A stretch of DNA of 64,000 nucleotides from Ischnura elegans (lineage: Eukaryota; Arthropoda; Insecta; Odonata; Coenagrionidae): the NCBI RefSeq assembly GCF_921293095.1, contig NC_060256.1, positions 89,063,851-89,127,850 on the forward strand, read 5' to 3'. The notes under the pieces are model-generated. The model ran no database searches. It saw only the letters and a program-made list of their open reading frames with translations, and was not told the origin of the DNA. A program made the translations under genes and the position numbers. Below, one piece after another: positions 43,731 through 55,293 of this stretch; positions within the stretch are counted from its first letter, which is position 1; every line of letters starts with the position of its first letter.

Positions 43731-44372
43731 CTTCCTTACTCAAATATCGAACATCCATAATTATTTCCACTTATTTTCATGTTTTAATTGTCCAGATAAC
43801 GAGATAACTGAGTAATACTGGTAATACCTCGAGCAAAACGAATGTTTCTGTCAACAAAAACATAGGCAGGTAAAGCAACTGCACAATGTTCGCATAGTAC
43901 AGTGGCGTAGGTTACTTTTGCACAATATGCATTAATCCGTATAAAATATCGTTCATATGTATCTGCAGATAACAGTACACAATATTAAAATATGTTTCTT
44001 CCGCTGCACTGCTCTTTATTTTGCCAATGAAAAGTAATTCACACTAAAAGGATTATGTTGGTAATAGCATGAAGGATATCGAATAGGATGCTGAACTTGA
44101 TGAATTTTCACTAGCGCCCCAGGTCTTCACGCGGTGTCTTATCCACAACATTAGGTAAGCCGGCGGCCTATACTTCTTTCACGGCCTTGTTGACACACGT
44201 CGACACAAGTCGACTTGCGTCGCGGTTTTCGTGTTCCATTAGGTGTGTGTCGCCGACTGTTGTGACACAAGTCAACAAACGGTAACGCACAGGAATAGGA
44301 GAGTTATAAACAAATGCCGCGAGCCGACACAAGTCGACGCGTGAGTCGCATGAATGGAAAGCACCCATTAAG
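43731..44372. repeat. Region with CGACACAAGTCGAC motifs; decayed inverted-repeat element
   Basis: From 44190 to 44345, variants of GACACAAGTCGAC occur about five times on both strands. The right edge at 44350-44369 (ATGAATGGAAAGCACCCATT) is identical, in reverse complement, to 37733-37752. Gypsy sequence begins immediately after. I interpret this as the end of a DNA transposon that abuts or truncated the gypsy element. The first 450 bp of the interval show nothing. Confidence 0.45.
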
Positions 44373-46901
44373 AAGGACTCCTAGGCCGATACCTTTCTCC
44401 CTGAAAAACAAGGTAGAGGCTGAGATAGATAGATTGGTAAGGGAAGGTATTTTGTCACCTGTGAGTGATAGTGAATGGGGAAGTCCCATTGTTCCAATAG
44501 TAAAAAAAACCGGGGAATTACGTTTGTGTGCAGATTTCAGAGTTTCTTCACTAAATGATTCGCTAATCATCAATAGACATCCAATACCTAGGATTGAAGA
44601 TCTTTTTAATACGTTACAAAAAGGTAGAACTTTCTCCAAAATGGACCTATCCCAAGCTTATCAGCAGATATGCTTAGATGACCAATCAAAGAAATTGTGT
44701 ACTATAAGTACTACGAAAGGGCTATTTATGTACAATAGAGTTCCCTATGGAGTGGCCTCTGCACCAGGCATTTTTCAGAAAATAATGGAAACCATTCTCG
44801 CTGGTATTCCAGGAGTTGTTTGTTTCCTTGATGACATTTTGATTACTGGGGAAAATAATGATGTTCACAAGGAAAGGTTATATGAAGTTTGCAATAGATT
44901 AAAAGTGAGTGGTCTCAGTGTGAGTAAAAAGAAGTGTGAATTTTTTCGCAAGTCAATTGAGTACTTGGGTTATGTTTTGAGTGAGGATGGCCTAAGTACA
45001 TCGCCATCTAAAATAAGCGCTATTGAAAAGGCGCCTACTCCCACTGATGTTTCACAATTAAAGGCATTTTTAGGTATGGTTAATTATTATGGAAAATATG
45101 TGCCTCATTTATCTACTATTGCAGCACCTTTGTATAGTTTGTTGAGGAAAGATAGTGTTTTTGAGTGGTCAATCTCATGTGAACAAGCATTCAAGCTAAT
45201 CAAGAATAAATTAGTTTCAGCTCCAATATTGGCACATTATGACCCTAACCTACCGGTAAGATTAGCTACTGATAGTTCTAGCTATGGTTTAGGCTGTGTA
45301 TTAAGTCAGTTACAGAAGGATGGTTCTGAGAAACCAATTTGTTATGCATCAAGGACCTTATCAAAGGCTGAAATGGGGTACAGTGTCATAGACAAGGAGG
45401 CTTTAGGTATTATTTATGGTGTGCGAAAGTTTAATCAATATTTGTATGGTAGAAAGTTTACTTTAATAACTGATCACAAACCATTGATATCTATTTTTGG
45501 ATCAAAGAAAGGTTTACCTGCTTATGCAGCAAGCAGACTTCAGCGCTATGCGCTGTTCTTAACGAATTATGACTTTGATATTAAATATGTTAAATCACAG
45601 GATAATGCAAACGCCGATTGCTTATCTAGATTGCCTTTGAATGTAAAAGAATTTCAGTTTGAGTCAGAGGATGTAAATTATGTAGGTACTTATTTGCAAT
45701 TTATTCAAGAGAATGACATACCAGTTGATTTTAATAACGTTATAGAGGAAACAAAAAGGGATGTTTTGTTAAGGAAAGTGTACAACTATGTATTGTATGG
45801 TTGGCCAAATAACCACTCAAATATGGACAATGAATTAAAACCGTATTTCCAGCGGCAAGGTGAATTAGCTATTGAAAATGGTATTATTGTTTGGGGGCAT
45901 AGGATAGTTGTACCTCATAGTTTACGTAAGCCATTATTAACAGAGTTGCATTGCGGACACCTTGGCATTGTTAAGACGAAAGCCATGGCTCGTTCGTATT
46001 TTTGGTGGCCAGCTGGGTTTAGACTCAGACATTGAGAATTTAGCCAACAGTTGCCCACCTTGCTTGTCTGTGAGGCAGAACCCTAAAAAGTGTAACCTAC
46101 ATGTGTGGGAGTATCCCAAGAGTGTGTGGGAACGTTTACATGTTGATTTCTTAGGGCCTGTAAGTAACAAACTATATCTTGTTATAGTAGATGCTCATAG
46201 TAAATGGTTGGAGGTGGAAGAGGTAAGCTCAACATCAGCTAATCAGACTATTACAAAATTAAATTAAGTGCTTTGTTTGCAAGGTTTGGTTTACCGCAAC
46301 AAATAGTTTCAGATAATGGTCCACCCTTCAATTCTGGTGAATTTAAGGATTTTCTAAGATGCAATGGCATTAAGCATACCTTATCGCCACCTTACCATCC
46401 AGCTACAAATGGTCAAGCAGAAAATTCTGTGAAGAATGTAAAAAAGCGTGTTAACCTAGCTTTAAGGAGTAATGACAATGTAAATATGGCTTTATATAAA
46501 TTTTCACTGGTTTATAGAAATTCGGTACATTTAACAACTAATGAAACGCCAGCTATGTTAATGTTTGGGCGACCAATCAGAACAAGGTTAGATCTCATTA
46601 GACCTAATCTTCCAAAGTTATGTATACAATAAACAGAGTAAGCAAGTTGCAAATTATGGGGGTTGTAAGACGAGAATGTTATCTGAGGGTCAACCTGTAG
46701 TTGTACGGGATTACAGAGGCAGAAATAAATGGATAGGAGCAGTAATTGTTAAGATACTGAGTGCAGTATCATACTTGGTGAAATTAAAGAATGATGTCAT
46801 TTGGAAACGTCATATCGATCAAATTATAGACCTAAATAGTGAGCCTCTCATGCCTTCAATTGTACCTGATAAGGTGATTCCACCGGAACAATTATTGTTG
46901 C
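44373..46901 (+). pseudogene. Outer Ty3/gypsy Pol (K02A2.6-like), frameshifted
   Basis: The 573-codon frame covers the reverse transcriptase (WGSPIVPIVKKTGELRLCAD, MDLSQAYQQI, RVPYGVASAPGIFQ, catalytic FLDDILITG) and the RNase H (LATDSSSYGLGCVLSQ, DKEALGIIYGVRKFNQYLYG, ITDHKPL, NANADCLSRLP). It runs to the integrase zinc site (ELHCGHLGIVKTKAMARSYF). Frameshifts follow at about 46008 (zinc site to CPPCLSVRQ), about 46262 and about 46621. The shifted frames retain the integrase triad (HVDFLGPV, IVSDNGPPF, NGQAENSVKN) and the C-terminal VRDYRGRNKWIGAVI...WKRHIDQI domain. Gag, protease and the 5' LTR are absent on the left, where another repeat starts at 44372. The inner gypsy element interrupts it at 46902. 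Confidence 0.93.
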
Positions 46902-46905
46902 CTAG

Positions 46906-47915
46906 TGTGACGTTACGTCGTAAAATCAGGTTGATTTTTCACGTAAGTCCAGACAGGGCAAATACTCCAACCGTCGGTCACATGCTGGATCAGGGAAAAG
47001 ACTCCACAAACAAGAAAAACAGCTCACAAGAAAAAGGCAGCCAAAAAATAATTTACGAGTTATTACCGTACGATATCTATTCAAAGTAGAGTATTCAAAA
47101 AAAATCAGAAGTATTACAGAAAACAATGATAGTAAATTCATGATCCCAAGGAAACATTACCAGCAGAAAATTGCTCTAAATATGCCATGGCTCACAAGAC
47201 ATGTGACTCCCATGCAGGTCAGGAAGAAAAGGGGCTCGCCTAAGCAAGGCGAGACAGCATTTGAGGGGAGGGCTTCTTCCAGGGAGTGGAGGGGTAGCCA
47301 GGCGAATTCAACAACCGCCCACTGATGCGTCACTGCCCCTGCAGAAACGGCCGCTCCGCAAAACACCATTCCCTGGTTTTGAGACAAAGCCAGCACCCAG
47401 AATTTTCCCCTCAACATCTGGGTTGGAGACCTCAGAGGAATCGTTCATTGGAACACATGGAGGGGAAGGAGATACTGGGGTGAGGTGTTGGAGGGAGAGA
47501 GAGTTTGTGATAGGACAATGGTAAAACTTCTCACTCCAAGTGCAATACTAAGGCCTTAGCACCGATTTCCCCTTGCTTGCCAAGGAGAAGTATTTCTCCG
47601 CAGTAGTCCTATATAAGTCTTGCATTGCAGGTAGGCTGGTTCGGAGGCTGGTTCGGAGGCTGCTTCGGAGGCTGTTTCAGAGACTGTTTCCAGAGACAGG
47701 ATTTTCCAGAGACAGGATTTTGCGAGACAGGGCACTTTGCTACAGGGACCCTTTGCGCAAAAAATCCTTTGCGCGAAAAAACCTTAGCGCGAAAAGTTCT
47801 TGGCGGGAGAAGTTCTGCGGATAAGTTCGGAGGAAGTTCGAGGAAGTTCGAGGAATTTCTGGGGGGGGGGTACCAGAAATTTTGGGGGGGGGGGGGACAC
47901 TAAAAAAATGCCACA
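46906..47915 (-). repeat. 3' LTR of inner gypsy (1010 bp)
   Basis: The LTR begins (plus strand) TGTGACGTTACGTCG and ends AAAAAAATGCCACA. The only difference I noticed from the other LTR is G instead of A at its fourth base. It contains GGCTGGTTCGGA in four tandem, slightly varied copies (about 47632-47675) and runs of 10 and 13 G (47871-47896, read as C on the element's strand). Confidence 0.96.
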
Positions 47916-49839
47916 TCCTCTGTAGGAAAATGACCACAAAAATTGCTTGAACTTGGGGACCAAGACACGTCCACCAAGAACTGATTAATGCCTAGAAAAC
48001 TTATCGAGGCATCACAGGTCCACTGGTTTTCACTGGATGAACCCCCACTGTTTAACCCCCATGAATTTCACAAAAACCATTATTCAGTGGTTAGAATTGA
48101 ACTGAATATAAAAAGTTTATTGATTGAGACAATAGTATTCAAGAAATATCACTCAAAAATAGTTTTGACAAGAACATACATTTTTATCACTCTGTAAATA
48201 ATAACCTCAGGAGTGATGTTTGGAATTCAACAGAATTCTTAAGTGAGTAACATGACATAATTACAAGAGTGAGACAAGAAATATTGCTGATAGATATAGA
48301 GTAAATTATTTAGTATTACATAGCAAGAAAATAAAATTAATAATCAATATGTCATAAAGTGATGCTTGTTTCGGTGAACAGTGAATCAAAATTACAAATA
48401 ATTACCATCAGCAACTAGAAGGAACTGGGAAGATTTTTATTGGTATAACACCAGGATATCTTTACCAAACTCAAATGTTCCTTCTCTCATCAGAGATATT
48501 TTGTGGGTTTTTTTTTTTTAAAAACCAAGTAAAGCAATACAATAACCAACCACTTAGTAAATGGGCAAGATTGGGTTGGTGAAGCAGTTGGGTTCATGGG
48601 AACCCTGGGTTGTCCCATTAGTTGGGTTCAACCACCTTATCAAAAAACAACGATTCACAAAAATGGGTTTTAACTTCTACCCAAAATTCATATTGCAACC
48701 CAAGAGAAAGTTAGGGTCGACCAACAAAATATATACCCCATATTATATAATCATTAAGTACAAGTTTATTCAAAAATACGGTTATTCACTAAATAATTAT
48801 TAGTTATCAAAATACCAGCAAAAATATTCAGCATAATATGTGTCTCACTTAATTAATATACATTGGCATTAGTATTTCTCCCATTTAAACCCTCCATGTT
48901 TGTAAATATTATCAGTCCATAATTAATTATCAATAAAGAATCCTCCAAAATTCAACAAGATTACGTAAATGACAATAGATTGCACTAAATTCCTCGATTT
49001 TCCAATAATTATTAACAATTTATAAGGCATATGGTATTCATGTCAGCTATTGAACAAGTACTGACTAAATTTAATCAAGATGTGTATATATATCTCTCAG
49101 TATTAATTAAACAAGTCAAAAAAGAATCATAGGCGATGCTAACAAAATGAGAACTGCATATTGCATCAACAAAAGAAATCACTCTAAATTTCACTCTTCA
49201 ATTAACAATAGAAATGAGAGCTACATGCTGGTTGCGACAAGATGAAAGTTCATACTTGTCGGGCGATGAAGGTCGCAACTCAACGCCAAAAGCCACACTA
49301 AAACACAGTAGGCAGTCTTAAAATCAGCTGATCAATTCAATCACTCAGCCATCGATAGAATATTGAACACTGCAAAATCACGACACTTATCACTGTCCAG
49401 AATTGTGAGAATGTCCATAAAGTCTTGGTGGAGGAAAGGTGACACAAAACACAATTGAATCTTAATAACTGGGGCCACCTCCACAGCTTATCTGGAAACG
49501 AGCCATCTCGGGGATTTCCCCCCAAGTTAATCTCCCGTCCTCTCCCTCCAAGCACCCATAATTCCTCCACCTTACCCCATCTCACAATCACAGTAGACCA
49601 ACACTAAATTACATGAGTGAATTAAGCAGATGAGAATAAGCAAGTACAATACAATATTTCAGAACAATTTCAATTACAAGCATAGAAATAGACTTATTAT
49701 TCATTAATCAAAACAATATTATTAGGAATCAATAGAAATACAACACCGAAATCAAGCATCAAATAGTATTTGAGAGAGCAAACATTAGCATTCATTAAAA
49801 AAAAAAGAATAAAAAAAAATCAATGATATTTCTCTCCTT
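47916..49839 (-). other. 3' non-coding region of inner gypsy (1.9 kb)
   Basis: Between the Pol stop and the 3' LTR no frame longer than about 85 codons exists on the element's strand, and none shows an envelope signature (no signal peptide followed by furin site and anchor). A weak purine stretch, CAGAGGA, precedes the LTR as polypurine tract. Such a long 3' region without env is unusual. It might hold cis-acting sequences or the relic of a lost gene. Confidence 0.6.
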
Positions 49840-52800
49840 TTAATTACTGGAATTAGCAATGCCACCATGATATGCCTTTAAATGAGAAACATGACAAATT
49901 TTCTCTTTCCCAGGAGAAACTTCGAGAATAACTGTTACAGGAGAGAGATACTTTTTAAGGACGAAAGGTCCTTTCCACAGAGGTTCCAGTTTTGCCATTT
50001 TCTGTTCACCTTTAGAACTGACAGGATGGTTTTTGCAGAGAACAAGATCTCCCACACAGAAAGTGATTTGGGAGTGAGATTTATTATAGGATTCTTTATA
50101 CCTGTTTCTGGCCTTTTTTAAATTAGCAATAACATGATTCAGGCAGGCTTGTCTGTCATTATCGCTGAGATCATTCTCGAATAAAGATTTTGGAATGTCC
50201 CACTGATTAATTAAAGGATGCTTAAGTTCTCTGCCAAAAATTATTTTGGCAGGAGAATAACCACTGCTCTCATGAGAGGCAGTGTTCAAGGCAAAATTTA
50301 AGTCAGCAAGCATAGAGTCCCACATATGGTGAGCATTATTGCACAAAATAGCAAGTGCAGATTTTAGATTTCTATGCAATCTCTCTACCTGATTAGAACA
50401 GGGATAGTATGGAGAAACAAAAATTTGCTTAACCCCCAGTTGCAAACACATCTCCTTAACGGCATGAGATTTGAAAACTTGTGCATTATCAGAAACCAAA
50501 TATTTTGGAAAACCGAATTTTGGAAACACTCTTTGAGTGAGTATTGAAACAACCGAACCGGCCGTAGCCTTGCGAACTGGCTCAAGAAAACAAAACTTAG
50601 AAAATCCATCAATAAGAGAAAGTACATATTGGTGTCCACCTTTAGTCAGAGGTAAAGGACCCACAAAGTCAATATAAAGTCTTTCCCAAACTTCAGAAGG
50701 ATTGTGCGACGATAGCATGCCAGGAGGTGGAGCATTTCTGGGTTTACAAGTTTGACACAGATGGCATTTTCTGACCATGTCATAAACCTCTCTTTTCATA
50801 TCCTTCCACCAAAAGTGTCTGCTAATCTTATCATAAGTTTTAGCCATGCCCAAGTGAGCAGACATACTAGAGCAGTGAAAATATTGAAAAATCATAGGCC
50901 TCAAGACCGTAGGCAAAACAGCTCTTCCTCGCTTAATTTTAGAATTCCCATAACATAATAGCTGTCCCTTCAGAAAATAGTTTTTGTCGTTCAAGGAATT
51001 ATTATTAATCTGATTGAAAATATCCTTTAGAACGAGATCAGTTTCTTGGTGTTTTCGAATGTCGACAAATGACAAAGGCAATTTATGTAACACACAAGAA
51101 TAAGGAACAGCTGACTCCTTATGAGTGTTAGATTCCACATCTAAATGACTATTTGTAGATGAGGATGGCTCAATGCGAGAAAGACAATCTGCGACAGAAT
51201 TAGCTGATCCTCGAACATGATGCACAGTGAATTTATAAGAGGATAATTTAAGAACCATCCGGCCTAATTTGCCCAACTGCTTAGGATGAGAGAAAAGCCA
51301 TGTCAAGGCACCATTATCAGTGTACAAGTGAAATGGTTTTACTTGTAAGTAAACACTGAATTTTTGAATTCCAAAATGAATTGCGTGACACTCCAATTCA
51401 TAAGAAGAAAATTTACGTTCATGTTCCAAGAGTGCCTTACTAGCGAAAGCCACAGGGACAAAATCACCATTTACTTTGTGATTCAGAACGGCACCAACCG
51501 CCAAATTACTGGCATCGACAAATAAATGAAATTCCTCGTCAAATCGAGGGAAAGATAATACTGGTGGATTGGTGAGAGCTTTCTTCAACTGACAGAAAGC
51601 CTCATTTTCAACAGCTGTCCATTGAAAAGGAACATTTTTACGTTTTAAGCGATTCAGTGGCATAGAAATTTCAGAATACCTTGGAATAAATTTGCAGTAA
51701 AACCCACAAAGTCCAATGAATCTGGCCACTTCCTTCACATTTCTGGGAACTGGGAATTGTTCAATTGGTCTCACTCTTTCAGGATCAACTTGCAAGGTTC
51801 CATTTGTGATGAGATGGCCCAGAAAAGTGAGTGATTCCACACCAAGCTTAACCTTGTCCTCGCACACCGTCAAACCGGCACTGCGTAGTTTGTTGAGGAC
51901 AGCATTAACATGAGATACATGGTCTTCAGCAGACTTGGAATAGATACACAAGTCATCAATATATGGGTAGACACATGAATATTTCAAATCGCCCAATACT
52001 TCATTAATGAGACGAGTGAATATTTGAGGAGAATTTACAAAACCAAATGGCAATCTATTATATTGGTACACTCCGAACGGCGTCACAAAAGCAGTTAATT
52101 TCTTAGAATTCTCAGATAATGGTATTTGATGAAAGGCAGAATTGAGATCAAGAACAGTGAAATATTTTGCATCAGCAAGATATTGGAATGCATGTTCAAC
52201 AGAAGGTGTTGGATAACCGTCTGATTTAACAACTTTGTTCAACTTACGGTAATCAACCACTAATCTTTCAGATCCATCCTTTTTAGGCACTAGAAAAGCT
52301 GGCGAACACCAGTTTGAATTGGAAACCTCAATCACTTTCTTATCAAGTAAAGATTGGATGTGCTTCTTCATTAAATTAGCCTTTGGAGGTGACAACGAAT
52401 AAGGATGGGATCGAATCGGAGTTGAATCTAGCAGTTCAATTTCGTATGTCATAACAGATGTGACCCCCAATTCTTGAGAAATCACATCAGGAAATTTTGA
52501 CAATAAGCCCTTCAACTTATCACACAACGTGATTTCAGTGGACGACAGAACATGAGATTCGGACGAGTTACTAACTGGCGCCGATTTAAACGCTTCGCAA
52601 TTGTCCGTAAAAGAAAAAAGAGAATTCGGGGCAATTTCAAAACTGACGTTCGCCGGACGAATAATCATCTTTGAATTACAAATGAAATCCACACCCAGTA
52701 ACACGGGAAACGGGATTTTAGCTAGATAAAACACGTGGTTCCAAGAAAACTTGCCTATTTGAACCTTGAGTGAGACAGAGGAATTAATATGAAAAGGCTG

Positions 52801-53901
52801 CCCCGACACAGTGATTAAATCGACGTCAACATTCTTACGAATAACCTTTCTCCGGCAACATTTCAGAGAAGCAAAGAAATCTTCATCACACAGTGAAACT
52901 GAACACCCAGTGTCAATTAAAGCCTGGCATGGCATAGAATGAAGATTAATAGATAATATTGGCAATCGAGTCGAACACTTGTCACGGACGCTCATCAAAC
53001 TCACGGCAGGCTGAGTAAATCGTCGTCTTTTGCGACACTCGTTCACTTTGTGGCCAGGTTTATGACAGTAAGAACAATTAATAGGAAAAGAAACTTCCCT
53101 AGGCGCACTGGAAGAGGCAACAGAAGACGGATTCCTAGAGATACGATGGAAAGTGTTGGAATATTCAGCACAGTCCATTAAATGTTTAGAAGCCTGCGTG
53201 ATAACAGAGTCCAATTCTACAAATGTGTTAGGCTGATTTGAGAACATAATTGCAGATTTTGTTAAAGGATTTAACCCTTGAATAATGAGTCGCACAATAG
53301 AAGACTCGGAATACTGCAAACCCAGCACCTGAGTGGCATTACGCACAGAACACACGAAATCGTGGGGCGTTTCGCGAGGGAACTGAAATCTTTTAACTTT
53401 CGTAGTGATCAAACGATCAAACTCTCTGTCACTAACAATTCTAGCCCAAACTTTTTCTGTGATTTGAGACCATGCGAGATTCAAGTTTAACATAGACAAC
53501 CAAAAATGACGAGAGCTGGCAGGTAGTTTAGATACTACAAGGTACAATAACGTTGACAGAGGAACCAAGGACAAAGAAACGATTTCATTAACTTTTAACA
53601 TGAAATTAAACCAATTCTCACTGTTTGACACTTCAAATGGCGGAAAATCACTGAGTAATTGTTTGACAATCACTAACCCTTCAGAAACTGGCAATGTCTG
53701 AGAAGCAGACATTTCGTGAGAGACGTGAACATCACAGCTTTCCTCGTGCGTTGGGCGAGGTGGAACCACTTCTAAAGAAGATTCCCGTTCATTATTAGAA
53801 ACTTCACTTCCTACGGACACATTAGCCGTACCCCTGGCCTTACGATCCTCGCCCGTGGTTAAATAAGTTTTTTCGTACGGGTTGTCAATACCTCCAGGCA
53901 T
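49840..53901 (-). CDS. Gag-Pol polyprotein of inner Ty3/gypsy element (1353 aa, intact)
   Basis: A single uninterrupted frame. Residues about 1-300 form Gag, ending in a CCHC zinc knuckle (C276-x2-C279-x4-H284-x4-C289) and an RKRRRF tail. The aspartic protease has ALIDTGCSVSL (D330-T-G) and later LLGVDF. The reverse transcriptase spans about 490-700, with FLVPKKDGSERLVVDYRKLN, LDLNSAFHQIPL, FGFVNSPQIF and catalytic YIDD (647-650). RNase H spans about 790-910, with Asp796, Glu835/837, Asp862 and ADCLSRI. The integrase has H1009/H1016, C1046-x2-C1049 and the catalytic Asp1078, Asp1138 and Glu1173. A GPF/Y-like end (LEPLWKGPFVL) follows. The start Met lies 368 bp after the primer-binding site. 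Gag and Pol share one frame, so no frameshifting or stop readthrough is needed. No inactivating change is visible. Confidence 0.97.
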   Translation of the reverse strand: MPGGIDNPYEKTYLTTGEDRKARGTANVSVGSEVSNNERESSLEVVPPRPTHEESCDVHVSHEMSASQTLPVSEGLVIVKQLLSDFPPFEVSNSENWFNFMLKVNEIVSLSLVPLSTLLYLVVSKLPASSRHFWLSMLNLNLAWSQITEKVWARIVSDREFDRLITTKVKRFQFPRETPHDFVCSVRNATQVLGLQYSESSIVRLIIQGLNPLTKSAIMFSNQPNTFVELDSVITQASKHLMDCAEYSNTFHRISRNPSSVASSSAPREVSFPINCSYCHKPGHKVNECRKRRRFTQPAVSLMSVRDKCSTRLPILSINLHSMPCQALIDTGCSVSLCDEDFFASLKCCRRKVIRKNVDVDLITVSGQPFHINSSVSLKVQIGKFSWNHVFYLAKIPFPVLLGVDFICNSKMIIRPANVSFEIAPNSLFSFTDNCEAFKSAPVSNSSESHVLSSTEITLCDKLKGLLSKFPDVISQELGVTSVMTYEIELLDSTPIRSHPYSLSPPKANLMKKHIQSLLDKKVIEVSNSNWCSPAFLVPKKDGSERLVVDYRKLNKVVKSDGYPTPSVEHAFQYLADAKYFTVLDLNSAFHQIPLSENSKKLTAFVTPFGVYQYNRLPFGFVNSPQIFTRLINEVLGDLKYSCVYPYIDDLCIYSKSAEDHVSHVNAVLNKLRSAGLTVCEDKVKLGVESLTFLGHLITNGTLQVDPERVRPIEQFPVPRNVKEVARFIGLCGFYCKFIPRYSEISMPLNRLKRKNVPFQWTAVENEAFCQLKKALTNPPVLSFPRFDEEFHLFVDASNLAVGAVLNHKVNGDFVPVAFASKALLEHERKFSSYELECHAIHFGIQKFSVYLQVKPFHLYTDNGALTWLFSHPKQLGKLGRMVLKLSSYKFTVHHVRGSANSVADCLSRIEPSSSTNSHLDVESNTHKESAVPYSCVLHKLPLSFVDIRKHQETDLVLKDIFNQINNNSLNDKNYFLKGQLLCYGNSKIKRGRAVLPTVLRPMIFQYFHCSSMSAHLGMAKTYDKISRHFWWKDMKREVYDMVRKCHLCQTCKPRNAPPPGMLSSHNPSEVWERLYIDFVGPLPLTKGGHQYVLSLIDGFSKFCFLEPVRKATAGSVVSILTQRVFPKFGFPKYLVSDNAQVFKSHAVKEMCLQLGVKQIFVSPYYPCSNQVERLHRNLKSALAILCNNAHHMWDSMLADLNFALNTASHESSGYSPAKIIFGRELKHPLINQWDIPKSLFENDLSDNDRQACLNHVIANLKKARNRYKESYNKSHSQITFCVGDLVLCKNHPVSSKGEQKMAKLEPLWKGPFVLKKYLSPVTVILEVSPGKEKICHVSHLKAYHGGIANSSN

Positions 53902-54269
53902 TTTGAAAAGTGAAGTGACGACAACGAGAAAAAGAGAGAGAAAGAGCGAGATTTAAAACTATCTATCTCTGCTGGAAGAGTCCAATCACCAAAAATAGTG
54001 CGAAAATAACGAGCTGCTATCCAAATTATCAAGAACATTACGAGCATTACGAACATTAATGTCAAATGGCATATGACCACGAGGAAAAGTCGGCAACACT
54101 AGTCACGTAATCCCACACGAACCAAAAAGCACTTAATGGAACATAAAATAACTCACTTTTAAGAGAAGAAACAACCAGAAACTGCAAAAAGTGGAGAAAT
54201 AGTGGAGAAATGTCACCATTGTCCAGCACTCGGGAGACCTCGACGAAAGGATAGGAAATCGAACCTCAA
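53902..54269 (-). other. 5' leader of inner gypsy
   Basis: Untranslated stretch between the primer-binding site and the Gag-Pol start. It should contain the packaging signal, but nothing specific is recognisable. Confidence 0.6.
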
Positions 54270-54280
54270 CTCTGCTACCA
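54270..54280 (-). other. Primer-binding site, initiator tRNA-Met
   Basis: On the minus strand TGGTAGCAGAG starts three bases after the 5' LTR. These 11 bases are complementary to the 3' end of eukaryotic initiator tRNA-Met (...CTCTGCTACCA). The match stops after 11 bases. Confidence 0.75.
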
Positions 54281-54283
54281 AAA

Positions 54284-55293
54284 TGTAACGTTACGTCGTA
54301 AAATCAGGTTGATTTTTCACGTAAGTCCAGACAGGGCAAATACTCCAACCGTCGGTCACATGCTGGATCAGGGAAAAGACTCCACAAACAAGAAAAACAG
54401 CTCACAAGAAAAAGGCAGCCAAAAAATAATTTACGAGTTATTACCGTACGATATCTATTCAAAGTAGAGTATTCAAAAAAAATCAGAAGTATTACAGAAA
54501 ACAATGATAGTAAATTCATGATCCCAAGGAAACATTACCAGCAGAAAATTGCTCTAAATATGCCATGGCTCACAAGACATGTGACTCCCATGCAGGTCAG
54601 GAAGAAAAGGGGCTCGCCTAAGCAAGGCGAGACAGCATTTGAGGGGAGGGCTTCTTCCAGGGAGTGGAGGGGTAGCCAGGCGAATTCAACAACCGCCCAC
54701 TGATGCGTCACTGCCCCTGCAGAAACGGCCGCTCCGCAAAACACCATTCCCTGGTTTTGAGACAAAGCCAGCACCCAGAATTTTCCCCTCAACATCTGGG
54801 TTGGAGACCTCAGAGGAATCGTTCATTGGAACACATGGAGGGGAAGGAGATACTGGGGTGAGGTGTTGGAGGGAGAGAGAGTTTGTGATAGGACAATGGT
54901 AAAACTTCTCACTCCAAGTGCAATACTAAGGCCTTAGCACCGATTTCCCCTTGCTTGCCAAGGAGAAGTATTTCTCCGCAGTAGTCCTATATAAGTCTTG
55001 CATTGCAGGTAGGCTGGTTCGGAGGCTGGTTCGGAGGCTGCTTCGGAGGCTGTTTCAGAGACTGTTTCCAGAGACAGGATTTTCCAGAGACAGGATTTTG
55101 CGAGACAGGGCACTTTGCTACAGGGACCCTTTGCGCAAAAAATCCTTTGCGCGAAAAAACCTTAGCGCGAAAAGTTCTTGGCGGGAGAAGTTCTGCGGAT
55201 AAGTTCGGAGGAAGTTCGAGGAAGTTCGAGGAATTTCTGGGGGGGGGGTACCAGAAATTTTGGGGGGGGGGGGGACACTAAAAAAATGCCACA
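54284..55293 (-). repeat. 5' LTR of inner gypsy (1010 bp)
   Basis: Begins TGTAACGTTACGTCG and ends ATGCCACA on the plus strand. Same length and, as far as I can compare by eye, the same sequence as 46906-47915 except the fourth base. The LTR ends form the short inverted repeat TGTRRC.../...GCCACA (approximate). Promoter elements were not identified with confidence. Confidence 0.96.

Noticed and set aside
49337..49591. 84-codon minus frame in the envelope position of the inner gypsy element
   Set aside because: No signal peptide, glycosylation pattern, cleavage site or membrane anchor; it does not look like an envelope.
47261..55281. Identical frames of 61-92 codons found twice (for example MRGGLLPGSGGVARRIQQPP)
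   Set aside because: They lie in the two LTRs of the inner gypsy element and are non-coding repeats of each other.
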